This document shows, piece by piece, positions 35,961 through 49,600 of a stretch of DNA of 64,000 nt. The stretch lies in contig OU612065.1 of assembly GCA_914767715.1 (NCBI GenBank), positions 31,618,001-31,682,000 of the forward strand, read 5' to 3'. Under the pieces are notes generated by a model. That model saw only the letters and a list, made by a program, of their open reading frames with translations, searched no databases and was not told the DNA's origin. Each line of letters begins with the position of its first letter. The first letter of the stretch is position 1. Source of the DNA: Membranipora membranacea. Its lineage: Eukaryota > Bryozoa > Gymnolaemata > Cheilostomatida > Membraniporidae. Made by a program: the position numbers and the translations under genes.

Positions 35961-36478
35961 AGTCCACAGCCAGGGAAAAAATGCTGCATTAGAAGTTGCA
36001 TTCTCATTGGTGTAAAGGGGACAACTCATTATTATCAAATAAAATGAGTATTTTTGACCAATCAGGTGTGGTCTAACATAATTTTATTCTTCACAGTTTT
36101 AATGTCAGAGGAAGGTCATTACAGTCATGCGTAATTCTTAGTGAAAAATCCGTATCATAAACCTACTACTAACTAGCTTGTCTAATGGTGAGAGGTGAAT
36201 TGCAGGAATAATTTTCATTGTGAGTCAGATAAGTCCGGGCAGGAATAAATATATTGAGATACTTTTACACACAACTTGTAGTAATTAAAATATTATTACA
36301 CTCAACTAAGGCTTTCTGCATTGATAGCTACTGAGTCATCATCATAATTACTGTATGCTATTCTCAACTGTATTTATTCCAGTCATTATCTCCTCCAGCC
36401 AGCACAATAGCACACTATTTAAGTTGTAACTTGGAAAATGTGGGGTCAAAACATTGGCATAGCTCTGGGAACTGGTGC

Positions 36479-36486
36479 GTTCTGGG
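36479..36486. repeat. Left target-site duplication of the giant element
   Basis: GTTCTGGG, identical to 52350-52357, directly abutting the CATG terminus. Confidence 0.9.
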
Positions 36487-37035
36487 CATGGGCCCCTGGG
36501 ACTTGCATGTCTTTACTTTGCCAATGTCCACTATCAACCACCCAAAAAACACCAAACAGGGTAAGACACAAAAAAAAAATTTTTTACAACCTACCTTGAA
36601 ATCTCTCACACTAACTCAGCCCTCCTTCCTCTTTCATTTGCTTCAGGTTTGAAGGTTCTAGCACAAACAGAGCTGACTTTATGGACCAGAGAAAAATCTA
36701 CCTGCACAGTATTCACAAAAACCTTAATGGCAGAAAGGTCAGCACAAGACTGCAGTTAATGCTCACAATCCAACATGATTATTGTACAATTTTTTTATTG
36801 CACTTAATTGCTTCTTTTTACACTCATATATAATTCCTTAATTATATTCAGTCTTTTTAAGCTCCTAATAAACTATTATTTTTTTAATAATCATAGTTTC
36901 CTTCTGATTTCGTACTTTTATACAATAAAAGAAGTTGGTAAACTAGTCTCAAAATAATTTTATGGAATTCCGACACTCAGCGCTCCCATTGGCTGAATTC
37001 GTCACATGACCATACAGACATTCTTTGGGAAATCC
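36487..37035 (+). repeat. Left terminal inverted repeat
   Basis: About 549 bp, closely matching the complement of 51796-52349. The match ends at GGGAAATCC (37035). It lies 95 bp from the transposase ATG, so promoter elements may sit inside it. Confidence 0.9.
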
Positions 37036-37130
37036 TAATATACTAGCAGCCCGGTCTTTTTGAATGCTTAGCTATTGTCTAAAAGTAACGTCACGGTTCT
37101 TGCAAAAAGTGTACTTGATTTTTAATTGAA

Positions 37131-40100
37131 ATGGCTTATAAGAGACAACAGAGAGATAAGATATCTGTCAAACACTGGTAAGATATAGAAACTAGTTAGT
37201 AATTGTGCTACAATCCTCAAGCACAGCTGCACAAAGGGCTGATAAATGGCAAAAAGTAAATAAACTCTCAGCTGGTTAATTTAATTTGACAGCTACAAGT
37301 ACATGTAACATATATATAGAAATTACTCCTTAGCTATACAACCAGGCAATGTATAAACAGATATATATTTATTTTTTTATCTGTTAACACCTGTAAACGG
37401 TGATCTAAGTAGACCTCTTTCATTGTGGGTGTGGATGCAGGCTGCGCTGGGGAGGGTGCGCCTTTGAAGTTGTTTGCACTGTCCATATCAAATCATCCAA
37501 ATCTATGCATGTTGAGCATAACGTTATCACAAAAAAAAAGATTTCTTTGTGGTATGCAGTTCTCACCAGTTCCAACTTGGCCTTTTGTTGAGATTTGTTG
37601 ATGCATATTAGAAGAATACATACATGCTATCTATAATGATACCGGGTTACATGGTGACGGATGATGAAAGATATGGTGGAATATTGATTGATTTTTTGTG
37701 ACTGTCACTGTGCGTCTCTAGTGATTGCAAAATCCTTTCTGTAGGCTTAACAAACACATTGAGTTTCGGGAGCCACTGGCTGCCTATGAGTTGAAAGCGT
37801 CCGACTTGTATGAATCGTATTGTCAGCACCGGGGACATGACAGAGCAGTGGCGATCGGGGTCTTCGGAAAGATTGTTACACAGGTAAGCTTCACCTAAGG
37901 CTTTCTATTGAGAAAAGAAACACGTTGCTCGAGATAGCAAATTACTTGCAACATTCAAATTATCCCCGTACCCTTGAACCTGCTCGATGCGACCGACGAT
38001 GAGATGTCATACCATGCTTGCAACCATTAAATGTGTGATCACACGCTATCGTAACAAATCAGTCAATGACCAATGCAGGGTTTCTGGCGATGCAATTGGT
38101 TTTTTGTCTGGGTTTTTGTTCAATTAAGGCAGACAAGTCCAACTTTGCCTGAAATCTAGGTTTGGCAGGAGATTTGTGGCTCAAATGCTGCATCTTCCCT
38201 TATTGCTGCATTACCATTGAAGAATAAAGCAATATGCATTGTTCAGCATAAATAAATTGGTCATTCATTCTACTGCTGTAAACAGGATTCTTGCAAAGAG
38301 GGCTTCTCAATAATCACCGCCTGCTCAATTTTTTTCCCCACAGGTGTTTCCAGAAGTTGTCAGGGTGCAGAAAAATGGATGTAAATTTTACACCGGCCTG
38401 ACACAAAAGTTGACACTATCAGCTGTCGATCATAACTCCTACGTAAGTGAAAAGGCTTTAATTATAAAATATCTCTAAAATAGTGTTGCGAGGCAAATAA
38501 TTTTACTTTGCAATGTGAGTTTCAGTTTTATTGGTTTGTACATGCAGCATAGGACATTGAATTTTGAAAGAAGACCATGTTTTGATACAGGTTGGAATAA
38601 CAGTTTTTAGGTCTTACACCTTACAACTCGCACTAAGTGGTATTCCATGAGAAGTCATATTTTTTGTAGTGTAGTCGTCCAGCACTAGGAGAGCTAACTA
38701 ACAAACCCCCCAGTAAGGAAAGACGGGAGCCAATTCCAGTAGATTTTGAGCTAGAGCAGCCACCAGATGAGCATGATCCTACCTATACACCTGACGATGA
38801 AGAAGAAGAAGAAGAAGAGGAAATCCCGCCCAGCACTCCTCCCCCTAGAGCAGAATGGTCTGGTTTGTTACCAGAAAGTTTAAAAAGTGACAAGGTGTGG
38901 ATAGAGTTTTTCCAACAGCAGCTCGAAAACTCTGGCAAGTTCAGAAGATGGGAAGTAAGGTATGGTTTTCTCTAGTCATACATCACTCTTGGATTTTGTC
39001 AGAAGCTGATTGTCTTTGTTGACACCAATTGTCTCATCTGCATGGTCAAATAGTATTCCAGTGTTTTGTGTTCCGTCTAATGCTGTAAAAATCAACATGA
39101 CAAAGTTGCCTATCACAGCAACAAACATGGTTATGTGTATAACATTCAATATGGTACAGGCTTGAACCATTGCTAGTCAAGTAATAACTACAAACGAATA
39201 TCGTCAGAAAATCCCTCACACTAAATATAGCGAAGCATCAAATATTACCTGGTCAGAAACTTTCTCCTGGTGTGTCTTCTAACACTACTTTTTTGCTTAT
39301 TTTAGCGTTATCCAGATTGCTATGGATCTATATACTAGATCAGCGACAGCTTACCTCAACCTTGCAAAGGTGCTCAAACTACCAAGCCCTAGGCAGCTTA
39401 CAAGGTATAAGAACTTCGTCAGCCAAAGTCCAGGACTGTGTGCAGAGAACCTGCACTGGATGCTCCTCGAAGCAGACCGGAAAGGACTTTCTAAGAGAGG
39501 CAGAAGCGGCTTCATTGTATTTGATGAAATACAGATTCAGGTATTTATTATCAGTTTACGCTGTATTGTATATGTATAGTCTACAAACAAGTGAGATGAT
39601 TATGAAGCTGTCCTGATAGTAATCACATGTATATGTGATGATACTCTGCCCAATTTATTCCCGTTGGCCTTTCTGTGTTGATCATTACATTACCAGTATA
39701 TTGGCTGTTGTAGGAAGACCTTCAGTTGGAGTCAGCCGCCCCAGACAGTAAACTTTGTGGGATGACAGATTACGGTGAAGCCCAAGGTCTTCACAGACTA
39801 AGGAAATATGGTGTGTTTATAACATATGGCAGTTGCCTCAAAACAAGCGTGTAGGATTTATCATGGTCATCAAACTTTTTTCACAAAGCATTGCATTATA
39901 GGCTTCAATGGTTGACAACGAGGAGCAACCACGAATTTTAATTTTATTTTCATAAGACCGTTGGACTCTTATAATTCAAGCATTGTTCTAATCACAAATT
40001 GATCAAATATTGATTGTAATTGTAATGCTCCAATATCTATTAAACTATTTAATCCTTTTAGGTGGCTTGAACACTCTTGCGACCCACATTTTTCAGTTTA

Positions 40101-40665
40101 TTTTTCTGGGGCACACTGGTTTTAAGTGGCCGGTAGCCTACTATCCGACTACAGAAGCTCATGCTGCCGAGTTGATGATTATCGTGTGGAAGGTCATCAA
40201 CACCCTGGAGACATATGGATTCGAGGTAATAAAGAAATTAATTTGTGCTACTGAATAACTCATAACAGTTAGGTCAACCACTGACCTGACCTCACTTGGT
40301 GTGCCAAAAAATTGCATTGTGGGATACACCTTAAAGGTGATAGCAAAACCTAATTTATGTTTTACTGTTTATGTCTTGGCTTTTGCATGTTTGTCATGTT
40401 TTGCCATCTGAGATCCAGTGATACATACAAATATACTAGCTGTTGTAATAATTGCAGTGTGATGGAATGCTAATGGATGGGGGCTCAAACAACAGGAAGT
40501 TCATCAAGCTCCATGCAGGACCGGAAGCACATCTAGATTGGAAAGTTAAGAACCCTATGAAAGCCAACAGAGAAGTTATCTGCATGATGGATCCTTGTGT
40601 AAGTTGAATACTGAGTTTGTAAACCTTTTGATGATCTGGATTCACTGTGGCGTTATTTATTACGT

Positions 40666-40705
<40 letters not shown>

Positions 40706-42334
40706 CTTACACCAAAGATGAACTGCAAAAATTAAATGAGAATGTTCATTACACCACTGTATACCTGGTATGAATTATTTATTTTTAACTAATTAATGAA
40801 GCTTGTACAAAAAAATTCACAATGTGACAATTATAATGTAGAAAGCTGCAGCTATGCAAAAAATATTAGACAATTTTGTGCCCATGAAATAAATAACTTT
40901 TCTGTCTTTGTACTTGTAGCATGGTATTAAAAAAATCAGAAACTCATTCTTGGCATCAGCCAAGGATTATGACAGCAAGAGAAGAGTGCGATTAGGAAGG
41001 GAGTTCAGCTTCTGGTCCCACTGGGAGGATGCTTACAGATAGGACCAGATGTTCAACTCCCTTCCTATCCATCGGAAGCTGACTGACGACCACATCTTCG
41101 TCACAGACTCAGGGAAGATGAGGAACCATCTGGCTTTCGAAGTGATGAATGACGAAATGCTTCATCTGATGACAGTGAGTTCATTCTATAAAAAAATAAT
41201 GTGTTAGGATATAGGGAAAGAGATGTTTTTCCAAGAAAATACAAGGTTCCCAACCCCATACACACATCCTTTCATAATTTAGGGTGAACAGATGGTCAAG
41301 CAGGCAGAATGAATTGCTATCGTTTAGATAACTTCAACTTGTTTGCATCCTTCTTAAAACAGGTAAACAGAGGTTTCACAGGGTAAACCATCTTCTTTGG
41401 CAGGTCATTGCAGAGCTTATATACTGCTACCTTCACTGAATGATTCAATTGACCATTACAGGAATATCAGAAGGAAGTTGGCCGGACCGATCTAGGATTG
41501 ACCATCAAAATCCTCACCAACATGGCTATCCTTACACGGAACCTTTTGTCTTTCCAACTCTATGCCACAGCAGATGATACCAGACTAGCAGAAAATATGG
41601 CCGCACTGAACTTCTTCCAGGAATGGCACACACGCTCAAGACCAGATCCGAAGTAAGAGTCCACATAAACTTCATTTCAATTGTTGTGGACAGTTGCTAT
41701 AAGAATGCTCCGAATTATGCCAAGGAAAATCAATGCATGCGTAAACCTAAAATCAGCTGTATAAAAATAAACTAGTCTAGTTAAACATGATAAGACGCCA
41801 TTAGTATAACGTTGCTTGCCGATCTGGTCTTAGTTATTAGACTAATAACCATTGTTGCATTTGATGTCAAAATGACAAAATAATAACAAAGACAATTTTT
41901 TTACAAAATGATGTGCGATCTGCATATCAACACTGCTCAGTTAGTTCCTTAATATTTACATGTTCAATTTATAATTTTGCAGGACGTTCATCACTAAGGA
42001 GGCCTATGATGATCTCAACTCTACTGTAGTCGCGTTCGAGAATACCATCAAACTCATCTTACAGAAATACCCTGGTGCCAGAGTAGTAGGAGGCCTGCTG
42101 AACTCAGATGTGATAGAGAACATGTTCTCTTCACAGCGATCTCGCTGTAATGGGGCCAACACCAACCCAACAGTGCTAGCATACAGCAAGTCGATCAACA
42201 CTATCATCATGACGACGGACTGTACGAGATCAAGGAAGAGGAATGCGGGCACAGACTCTGCTGTTGGACATGCTCAGCCGTATAACATCTTAGCTGACAA
42301 GAGGTTCAGAGAAAAGAAGATGACTGATGTCTAA
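37131..42334 (+). CDS. P-element-type transposase with RFX-like N-terminus (one in-frame stop)
   Basis: Eleven exons: 37131-37177, 37745-37883, 38344-38442, 38670-38959, 39306-39540, 39714-39810, 40062-40225, 40458-40598, 40920-41174, 41462-41652, 41983-42334. They total 2010 nt in one frame, 669 codons plus TAA. Residues 16-85 (HWLNKHIEFRE...FGKIVTQVFPEVV...KFYTGL) resemble an RFX winged helix. An acidic run follows (EEEEEEE, about 140). RNase H-like residues: D265 in FIVFDEIQ, D364 in LMDGGSNNRKF, then DPCHGIKKIRN (402-412) as in P/THAP9 proteins, and E598 in VIENMFSSQRS. TAG at 41040-41042 (codon 445) falls where similarity continues unbroken, so it looks like a point mutation. No THAP zinc finger is seen. 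Confidence 0.85.
40675..40700. repeat. AT dinucleotide microsatellite
   Basis: Uninterrupted AT repeats inside a transposase intron. Confidence 0.9.
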
Positions 42335-43238
42335 TCCATATCTATCAACGAAGCTGAAGTTACGCAGAGTGTCAGCGCGTGAGCGCGAGTCGACTGTCAG
42401 TCCGCCCTCTGGTAACTCCCTTCACAAATCGGCCTTTTTCAAGGCCACCAAACAAGACCAAAGAGTCGCTGTTCAGGTTCCTCAATAGTTCATAATCCTA
42501 ATGACCATATTGTGATGTGGCACAAGGTAGGTTTGAGGATATTGTATACCTGGAAGGAAGGAAGGAAAAATTGTCTTTTCATTAATACTTGAAATGGCTA
42601 AATTAAAGGCTATGCAAACATTAACTCGCCCTCTTTACTTTATACAGACCTCAGCTAGCCAAAATTAGGTGCCAGCTAACATTGAGACACAAGCCAAAAT
42701 GAATTAAGGAAATTAATAGATAGACGAGCTGTAACAGTTCTAGCAGGTAGACTAGCTGTCTTATGTTGGTAATTTGAGGTATGATTTGCATCACTGACAC
42801 CCATTCAACCTTGATTTTTGCCATCACACATGTGTAGGTAATTCATATAATTTCAGCTATGGGATGAGCTGTTACGGCAAATAAGATTCACATGCCATTT
42901 TAACTAGGTTTTCAATGAAGAGATACAAAGAGAACACAATTACTGAATCAAACCAAAGTGGAAAATAACTCAGCATCAGACTTAACCAGCTCTACAAAAA
43001 GGTTGGGGGGGGGGCCTCTCATCTTACTTTTCTTGTAGAGATATCCAGAAATCCTTCTCAGTTCAATCATTGCTGTAGGGCATTACAGGATAAAATATCA
43101 TGTAGGGCACAGGTTTGTCTCCAGGCAATTCAGATCAATCACTGAATAGCCCGATATTAAAATTTTCATTCAAGATGTTCTGCCTATCCTGTGAGTACAA
43201 GTTCTGTGTAACATGATCTTATGTCTGAGCAAGCAAAG
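42335..43238. other. Gap between the convergent genes of the giant element
   Basis: No supported exon. It holds the 3' flanks of both genes, a poly-G run near 43010 and nothing else recognised. Confidence 0.5.
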
Positions 43239-43494
43239 TTATATTATTTTCAGCTCACCCTTGTTGCTGGTATCCTGGTCGCAAAAGATGCAGTACCATG
43301 TCAGTTTTTCAATCTCATCTGTCGTCAAGCCCTTATCCAAGCTGGTGCACACCACATGATACCACTCCTCACAGTAATCACAACAAATCCAGTCATACTC
43401 AGCTGCTTTCTTAGATCTGCGCACAACACATGATCTAGACCTGCATTCCTCATCTTCATCCTTGGCCTTTTGTGGAGCACCCCCCGGTGGTTTT
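43239..43494 (-). CDS. PHD-finger exon
   Basis: Minus-strand exon after CATACAG, open to TAA. Cysteines and histidine fit a C4HC3 PHD finger: CRSRSC, then WICCDYCEEWYHVVC, then WYCIFC. PHD fingers bind histone H3 tails, so this could guide the element to certain chromatin (inference). It lies about 175 bp beyond the helicase stop. The exon enters in phase 2, which does not fit the obvious GTGGGC donor near the helicase end (phase 0). A GTATAG donor at the codons for NNQ would fit. It may be the last exon of the helicase gene or a separate gene. Confidence 0.7.
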
Positions 43495-43669
43495 CTGTAT
43501 GTTTAAAAGAGGTAGATATGGTTGACTAACACGAAATAAATTATATTAAGGTAGCAGTGCGAAAAAATGATAGAGGCTTTTTTTTCCCCCTAAAACTGAA
43601 TGAATATGTGTTCGAGCAAAATCATTGTCAATATTGTTTCATCTGCCAATTAAGCATACGTGTCTCATT

Positions 43670-46600
43670 TTATGGACGTAGCTCGCCCACCTTGCGTTTT
43701 TTAGATGTTGATTCCTCAGTAGCAGCTATCTGCGGTCTGTGCGCAAGCTTTTTGCACTTCTCAAAGTGTGTAACGAGAGTTTTTCTATACTGATTATTGC
43801 CCACGGGCAGGTATTTCTTAATTAAGAGTTTGTTCATTTTTTCCAGCAGTATCTGGTCAGCACCTGGCATCGCATCCCGCAACTTCTGCTCTATCTCAAT
43901 ATTCAAAAGAAGCGAATGGTATGTGTTTTTGGTGACCTCATCACCATGCAAGAGGCATTCACCTACGGTATGGCAGGCATCACGGCTTTTTTCTAACACA
44001 TGAAAATACTCATAAACCTCATCTGTAATTTGCATAAGATTGGTGTTTCGCCTATTTCTCCTGGAGGTCTCACCTGATGTTTCCGGGTATTTTCCCAAGA
44101 GAACTTCCTCTTCCGAAGCCTTCATGGCTTGCAGGCATTTGATTGTACGTTTCAGATCCTTGTACTCAGGGCTCAGGGTTTGGTTTTTTTTGACAAGGGT
44201 GCTGATCTTTTTTGTCTGTTCTTTGATTGCCAAATATACTGCTCTGCCACCTACTCTTCTTATCACACCTCTCCCAGCATCAGATGAAATGTGAAATTGT
44301 TCGGAGCTGTATAGGTCAGCTATAGCCTCAGTTCCAGCCTTGGCAGCTTCTGCTTCGAACAGATCTGTCATCATGTCCCCCATCATCTGCCTAATGTAAT
44401 TATGATACTTCTCAGGTAGAGATTCTTCTTGCAGGTAAGAGGTTAGTTCCTTGTCTAAAAACTCGTTTATATGCTTGGAAAGGCTGCTGAATATGATTCC
44501 ATTTGCAGCATTGTCTGGTTTGATTTTGTTAGCTATAGTGTCTGTATAGAAGGCATTCAGCCGTTGGTTGAGATAGGAGTGGATGCCGTTTAAGTCAATA
44601 TCATTCTTTAGATAAAAAACTTCCCGATTGATAAGTTGTTGCTCTTGTCTTACAGGAGAAAGAATTGTCTGTTTAAGAAGGAGATCCTTGATAATAACGG
44701 AATTAGGAGATGAGGTTGACATATTCGAAGTTGATGGCTGAGGGTTTTCGGGAACTTGGCTTTCGTCTGGAAACATAAACTCTTCATCTTCGCTGTCCGT
44801 AAAACCATAGTCATCAGAGATGTCAAATTCTGTCTGACAGCATTCAAATAACGAACTAGAAACAGGTTGCCCTGGATTGCTGATGGCGTTGAGAAGCATA
44901 TCTGTTGGCTTCAGAACTGACTTCCTGGAGAAACCCGTCACATAAAGGCCAGAATGTCTCGTCACTCTGCTGACAGCTACAGCCAATAATGCCGGGTACA
45001 ACATATCTTCTGCATGTACCTCAACATAGTCAGCTGACAGGCCTTGTGACTTGTGAACTGTTGTGGCGTAACACAGTAGAAGGGGTATTTGCTTCCTTGA
45101 GATCTCCTTCTTATGGATATGGTCATACCTAAAAGTATAAACAAAATTGAATAACTTTCTCTCAGATCATCTGTTGTTTGTACTTGAACAATATGTGGTC
45201 TTTGGCTACCAACAGTATTTACAACTCATTCTGCTGCATTTTCCTCATTGACCACAGCTTCATAGTTATCAAAACCTATGTAATGTGCATGCAACTCCGA
45301 CCTTACATATAATCGACAGTACTGATACCCAACTTCACAATAATAGATGGCACCTATTATGATTTTTCAGCATGGTTCTTGGTATATTCTGATGAGGTTT
45401 GGTGTTGTTGTGATATTATGAGAGCAAATAGCTAACCTGGTAAACTTTTCAGCCTTAAATGTATGACTCCTGGAGAGACTTGGGAAGTGAACTATCACCT
45501 CTTCTTGTTTTAATTTTGCAACTTTTCCTCGGAGCCCATTCACCAGCGTATCAGAAAGATTTTTTATCAGCATAACCGGTGCGCCAACCTTCAGCATTAG
45601 TCTCTAAAGAAAAAGAAATATAAGTACATACATTAGTTATGGCACTGATTGGCATGACAGGATATGGATATTATGGCCTTTGAACTTTACTGTTGTTTGA
45701 AAAATGGGAGCAGCCTGGAAGGTCTTATCATGTGGCAAGTTTTTTTTTGCAGCTGCATTACAAGGCTGGCTGGAAGGGGGGGTACAATCAAAGTGTTCCA
45801 GCACACTATGAAATTTATATCTTTTTACAAAAAAATCTGCCTTCAGCCGGAATTGAACTGGGGTCTCTTCCGCTGGGATGAACAACTTAACAACTGAGCT
45901 ATGTGGGATACTGATACACTGATATTAAATCCTGTGCAGAATGTTTATCTAAGATTTACGGTTAATAATTACATCATGCAATGGACAGTGGACAAAGACA
46001 ATTGATGTAATTAACTAGCTCCAGGGATTTCATTGCTTGATGCAAGCAGGGAGTTACAAACAGTTTTCAAACTCCTTGATGCAAGCAAGGAGTTGATGCA
46101 AGCTACCATTCTCAAAGATACATAGCTGTGCCAGCTGTGCCAATTGTGCCCAAGTTGACAAAGCAGTAAAATGATGTATTATCACATTTTCTTTTGAGCT
46201 GCACCATGGCTTCAAATGATCTGACAGGAATAAAATTGTATAAATCACAGAGGATATATGTGTTTATATTATTGGATTGCTTATCTACTGAGAATCAGGA
46301 TGGTTATTTTGTTCAGTAAACAAAGAAAACATGCCCCAACATATCGAAACTATGTAGCTGCTGGGAGTTGGATGTATGCAATTATTCCATTACATCAAGG
46401 GCAAAGAAATACAAATTTATATAGTAAAAATTCCAGGTCTGTAAATCCATAATGACATATGCATACCACATAGGATGTTTTTCTCTCTATGATTAATAGC
46501 TTTATCAAGAGGTGGGGATAAACCTGGGACCAGTTATGACCTTGGAGCTGTGTTTGGGGATCATTTTTCACAAATGGTACTGAGGATAATCACTCACAAT

Positions 46601-49600
46601 CGCATGATGAATGAAGTCAATTTACATATCATACCATACATGTTTCAGCAGCGATTGCCTGGACACTGTCTTGGGCTTCGCCAGCAGTACATCAGATTTT
46701 TCAAAAGTATAGACAGAAGTTCTACATATTACTCACCTTCTCAGCTAGCATATGCTGGAAATCCTGACTTGTCCCAGTATCCTGTGATTCATAAATCTGT
46801 AGCTGACCATGCAGCCTCCCTAAGCACTCAGCATTGTGCATGTCTACATTTATTCTCTGGCTGTAGAGCACAAGTTTCTGATCTGGAAGAGAAAAAAATT
46901 TAATTACTACCATAGTTGTCCTGTGTGATTTCTCTATCTTAGTCTTTAGAAATGATTTTTGGTTAGGATAAGATTTTGTTGGCACTGGCAGCCAGAGTTG
47001 ACATGGTAAGATTCTGGCCAGGATGGGCCTCAAACCACGTACTCAGCGGTGTATTGACCAAAACACCAGAGAGTTGTTTTTTCAAAACATATTTCATGCA
47101 ACGCAGCACAATATATTTCACTTGCAGGTAATTTCTCTATCAGTAGAAGTAAAAGTTTTGCGTGTTTGCCCATTGAAAAAAGCCAATATCTCAACCGCAT
47201 TCCACACTTCGGGACTGCTAGATTTAACGACTGATTGGCCAAAATTTCAAATCATACACTCCTAAATTTCGGTATAAAAAAATTAGGATCTGAAAATTGT
47301 GTAAAATGCTACTACAAATCAAGCATTGGCAAATGGTTTTACCTGCAATTGTTTTTCCACAGGCTACTTGTACATAATGTAATAATAAATCATGCCAGTA
47401 ACCAGTACTACACAGTAAAAAATGAGCCCACCGAGTCATGGGCCCCTGGGACTTACATGTCTTTACTTTGCCAATATCCACTATCAACCAGTGGACATTG
47501 GCAAAGTAAAGACATGTAAGTCCCATGGGCCCATGCACCGAGTGTGTAACAAATGAGTAAGAGAGACAGGACACATCTAAGATGGTGGCAAAAATTAGCT
47601 AGCCCTAGTTGTAAATTAAAATGATGTGTTTTTGACAGAACAATTTTCCACTCATTGCTACAGAAATGACATGCAAGCAATTTTCATAGCGATACGATTG
47701 GAATTTTCGGAAAACGACTTGTAGTGCTCTAAAATGACCAATTCTAATTTCGCAATGATAAAGTCTATGATGCAAGCGCTATCCATGCACAACCGGATTT
47801 ACCAATAACACAACACAGCACCTGATGCTATTTTTGTGTGTATATAATCAATGTTAACATCTGTTTCCAGCATTGATATGGAATAGCTTTTTTTTGGGTT
47901 ATTGTTGAATTGTCTGAACTTCTCTTCATGACGCACAAAAATTAACACATATCTCAATATGTAAAGCCAAATTCAACACTTGCATAGATAATCACGACTG
48001 AAGATATTAGCTAAGATACCGATTGGAATTAGGCACATGTATAAAAAGGAATCATATGATTGACAAAAAGTATTGACATATCCCTCCACCAGTGTATGAT
48101 AACAGTAATTGTTTGTTGTGACATAAGATATAAAAGGCTGGCGACAGGCCGCCTAGAATTCCGTGTTCTTTTAAATTCAGGTCAGTTATATTTAGCCGTG
48201 TATTTCAACACTCCCCCTGATAGGTAAATGGGTAATGTAATTTGCATGGAAACGTTTTATTGTATCAGCGCATATAGAGTCTGCATACTACAGTGCCATA
48301 CTGGTTATGCATACAGCTTTTCTGACAAGAGGCAAACTGCTAAATTCTTACCATCTGGAACTTTGAGTGGCTGGTTACATGCTTCAATGAAATGGAGTGT
48401 CTCATCTGAGCATATACCCTCACTTATCTCTGAGATGGATCTTGAGAGAACTGCATCTGAAGTTCGTCGAATCTGAAGAAATCAATGGTAATGCATAATT
48501 ATTGATATAGATATAATATTGAGATGACACTGGACACATTTATATAATGTCTCACCAGGGAGGGTCACAATGTTGAAGGGCTCCATCACAAAGTTCTCAC
48601 AAATTGTCCTCTCTGTTATGGTAAAAAAGTGAAGATTTCTATGATTTGTGGTGACAGCAACAAACACAGCACCTATCACTTTTTGATTTAATGACAATTT
48701 GGCGCCAAAAGTATAAAAATAACATATGTTTTGACCAGACAAAATAAGGAAAATAATTGATTGATCAGATGAAGGAGATTTACCAAGAAGTCTTGGTTTT
48801 TGATGTAGCCTTTCAGCGCTAGGGCTAAGAATCTTACCTGTTCCAAAATGATTTTATGCGGCATGTATTTTCCAAACTCAGGCGACAAAACACAAGGTTC
48901 TCCAACGTCATCAGACCTAGAATTGGCGATCGGAGGGAGCTGAAGGAAGTCGCCACAAAATATCCTCTGAATACCTCCCATTACCAGCTTGTTTTTTTTT
49001 GCAACTTGTAGCAGGGTGTGTATTACATTTAGTGTGTGGGAGCTGATCATCGATATCTCATCAATGATGAGAACATCTGCCTTCCTCAACCTAAAATTAC
49101 CAAAAAAAGTAGAGAATTCAGTTCAAAATCACAGGCACTATAACTATCATTGAAGCGTCCCTCTGTATATCCTTACTCTGTGTGATGATAACCTGTTGTC
49201 ACTTGCTGACCACTCATACATAATGACGTAATGGAACGACCAGAAAAATTCTCATATTTTATCAAATCAAACAGGAGCAAGGTCAGTGTCTGGATTTTTC
49301 GGCAATCCAATTTGAGAATAAGAATTACATAATAAATTGATATTCAAAGGAAACACCTCAGATTATATGACAGTTGTAGTGCCTGTGTTTTCCAGTTACA
49401 TTTACAGGCATCATTTGTGGTGACAATTCAATATCACAGGCGCTATAGCTATCATAGAAGTGTCCCTCTGTATATCCTCACTCTTGTGTGATGATAACCT
49501 GTTGTCACTTGCTGACAACTCATACGTAATGACGTAATGGAATGACCAGAAAAATCCTCATGATTTATCAAATCAAACAGGAGCAAGGTCATTGTCTGGA

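Larger units (their letters stand above)
24222..36478. repeat. Segmental duplication block B
   Basis: Much of this block recurs, in the same order, at about 52700-64000: PUS1-like exons, linker exon, caspase tail, TLC gene and the DNA between. In block B an internal tandem repeat is also present, with about 24222-25200 recurring at about 26285-27450. The block ends at the left target duplication of the giant transposon. Confidence 0.75.

Noticed and set aside
41001-41075. Inverted AGGAAGGGAGTT/AACTCCCTTCCT in a transposase exon as an insertion causing the stop
   Set aside because: Protein similarity runs through the region without added length, so the arms are part of the coding sequence.
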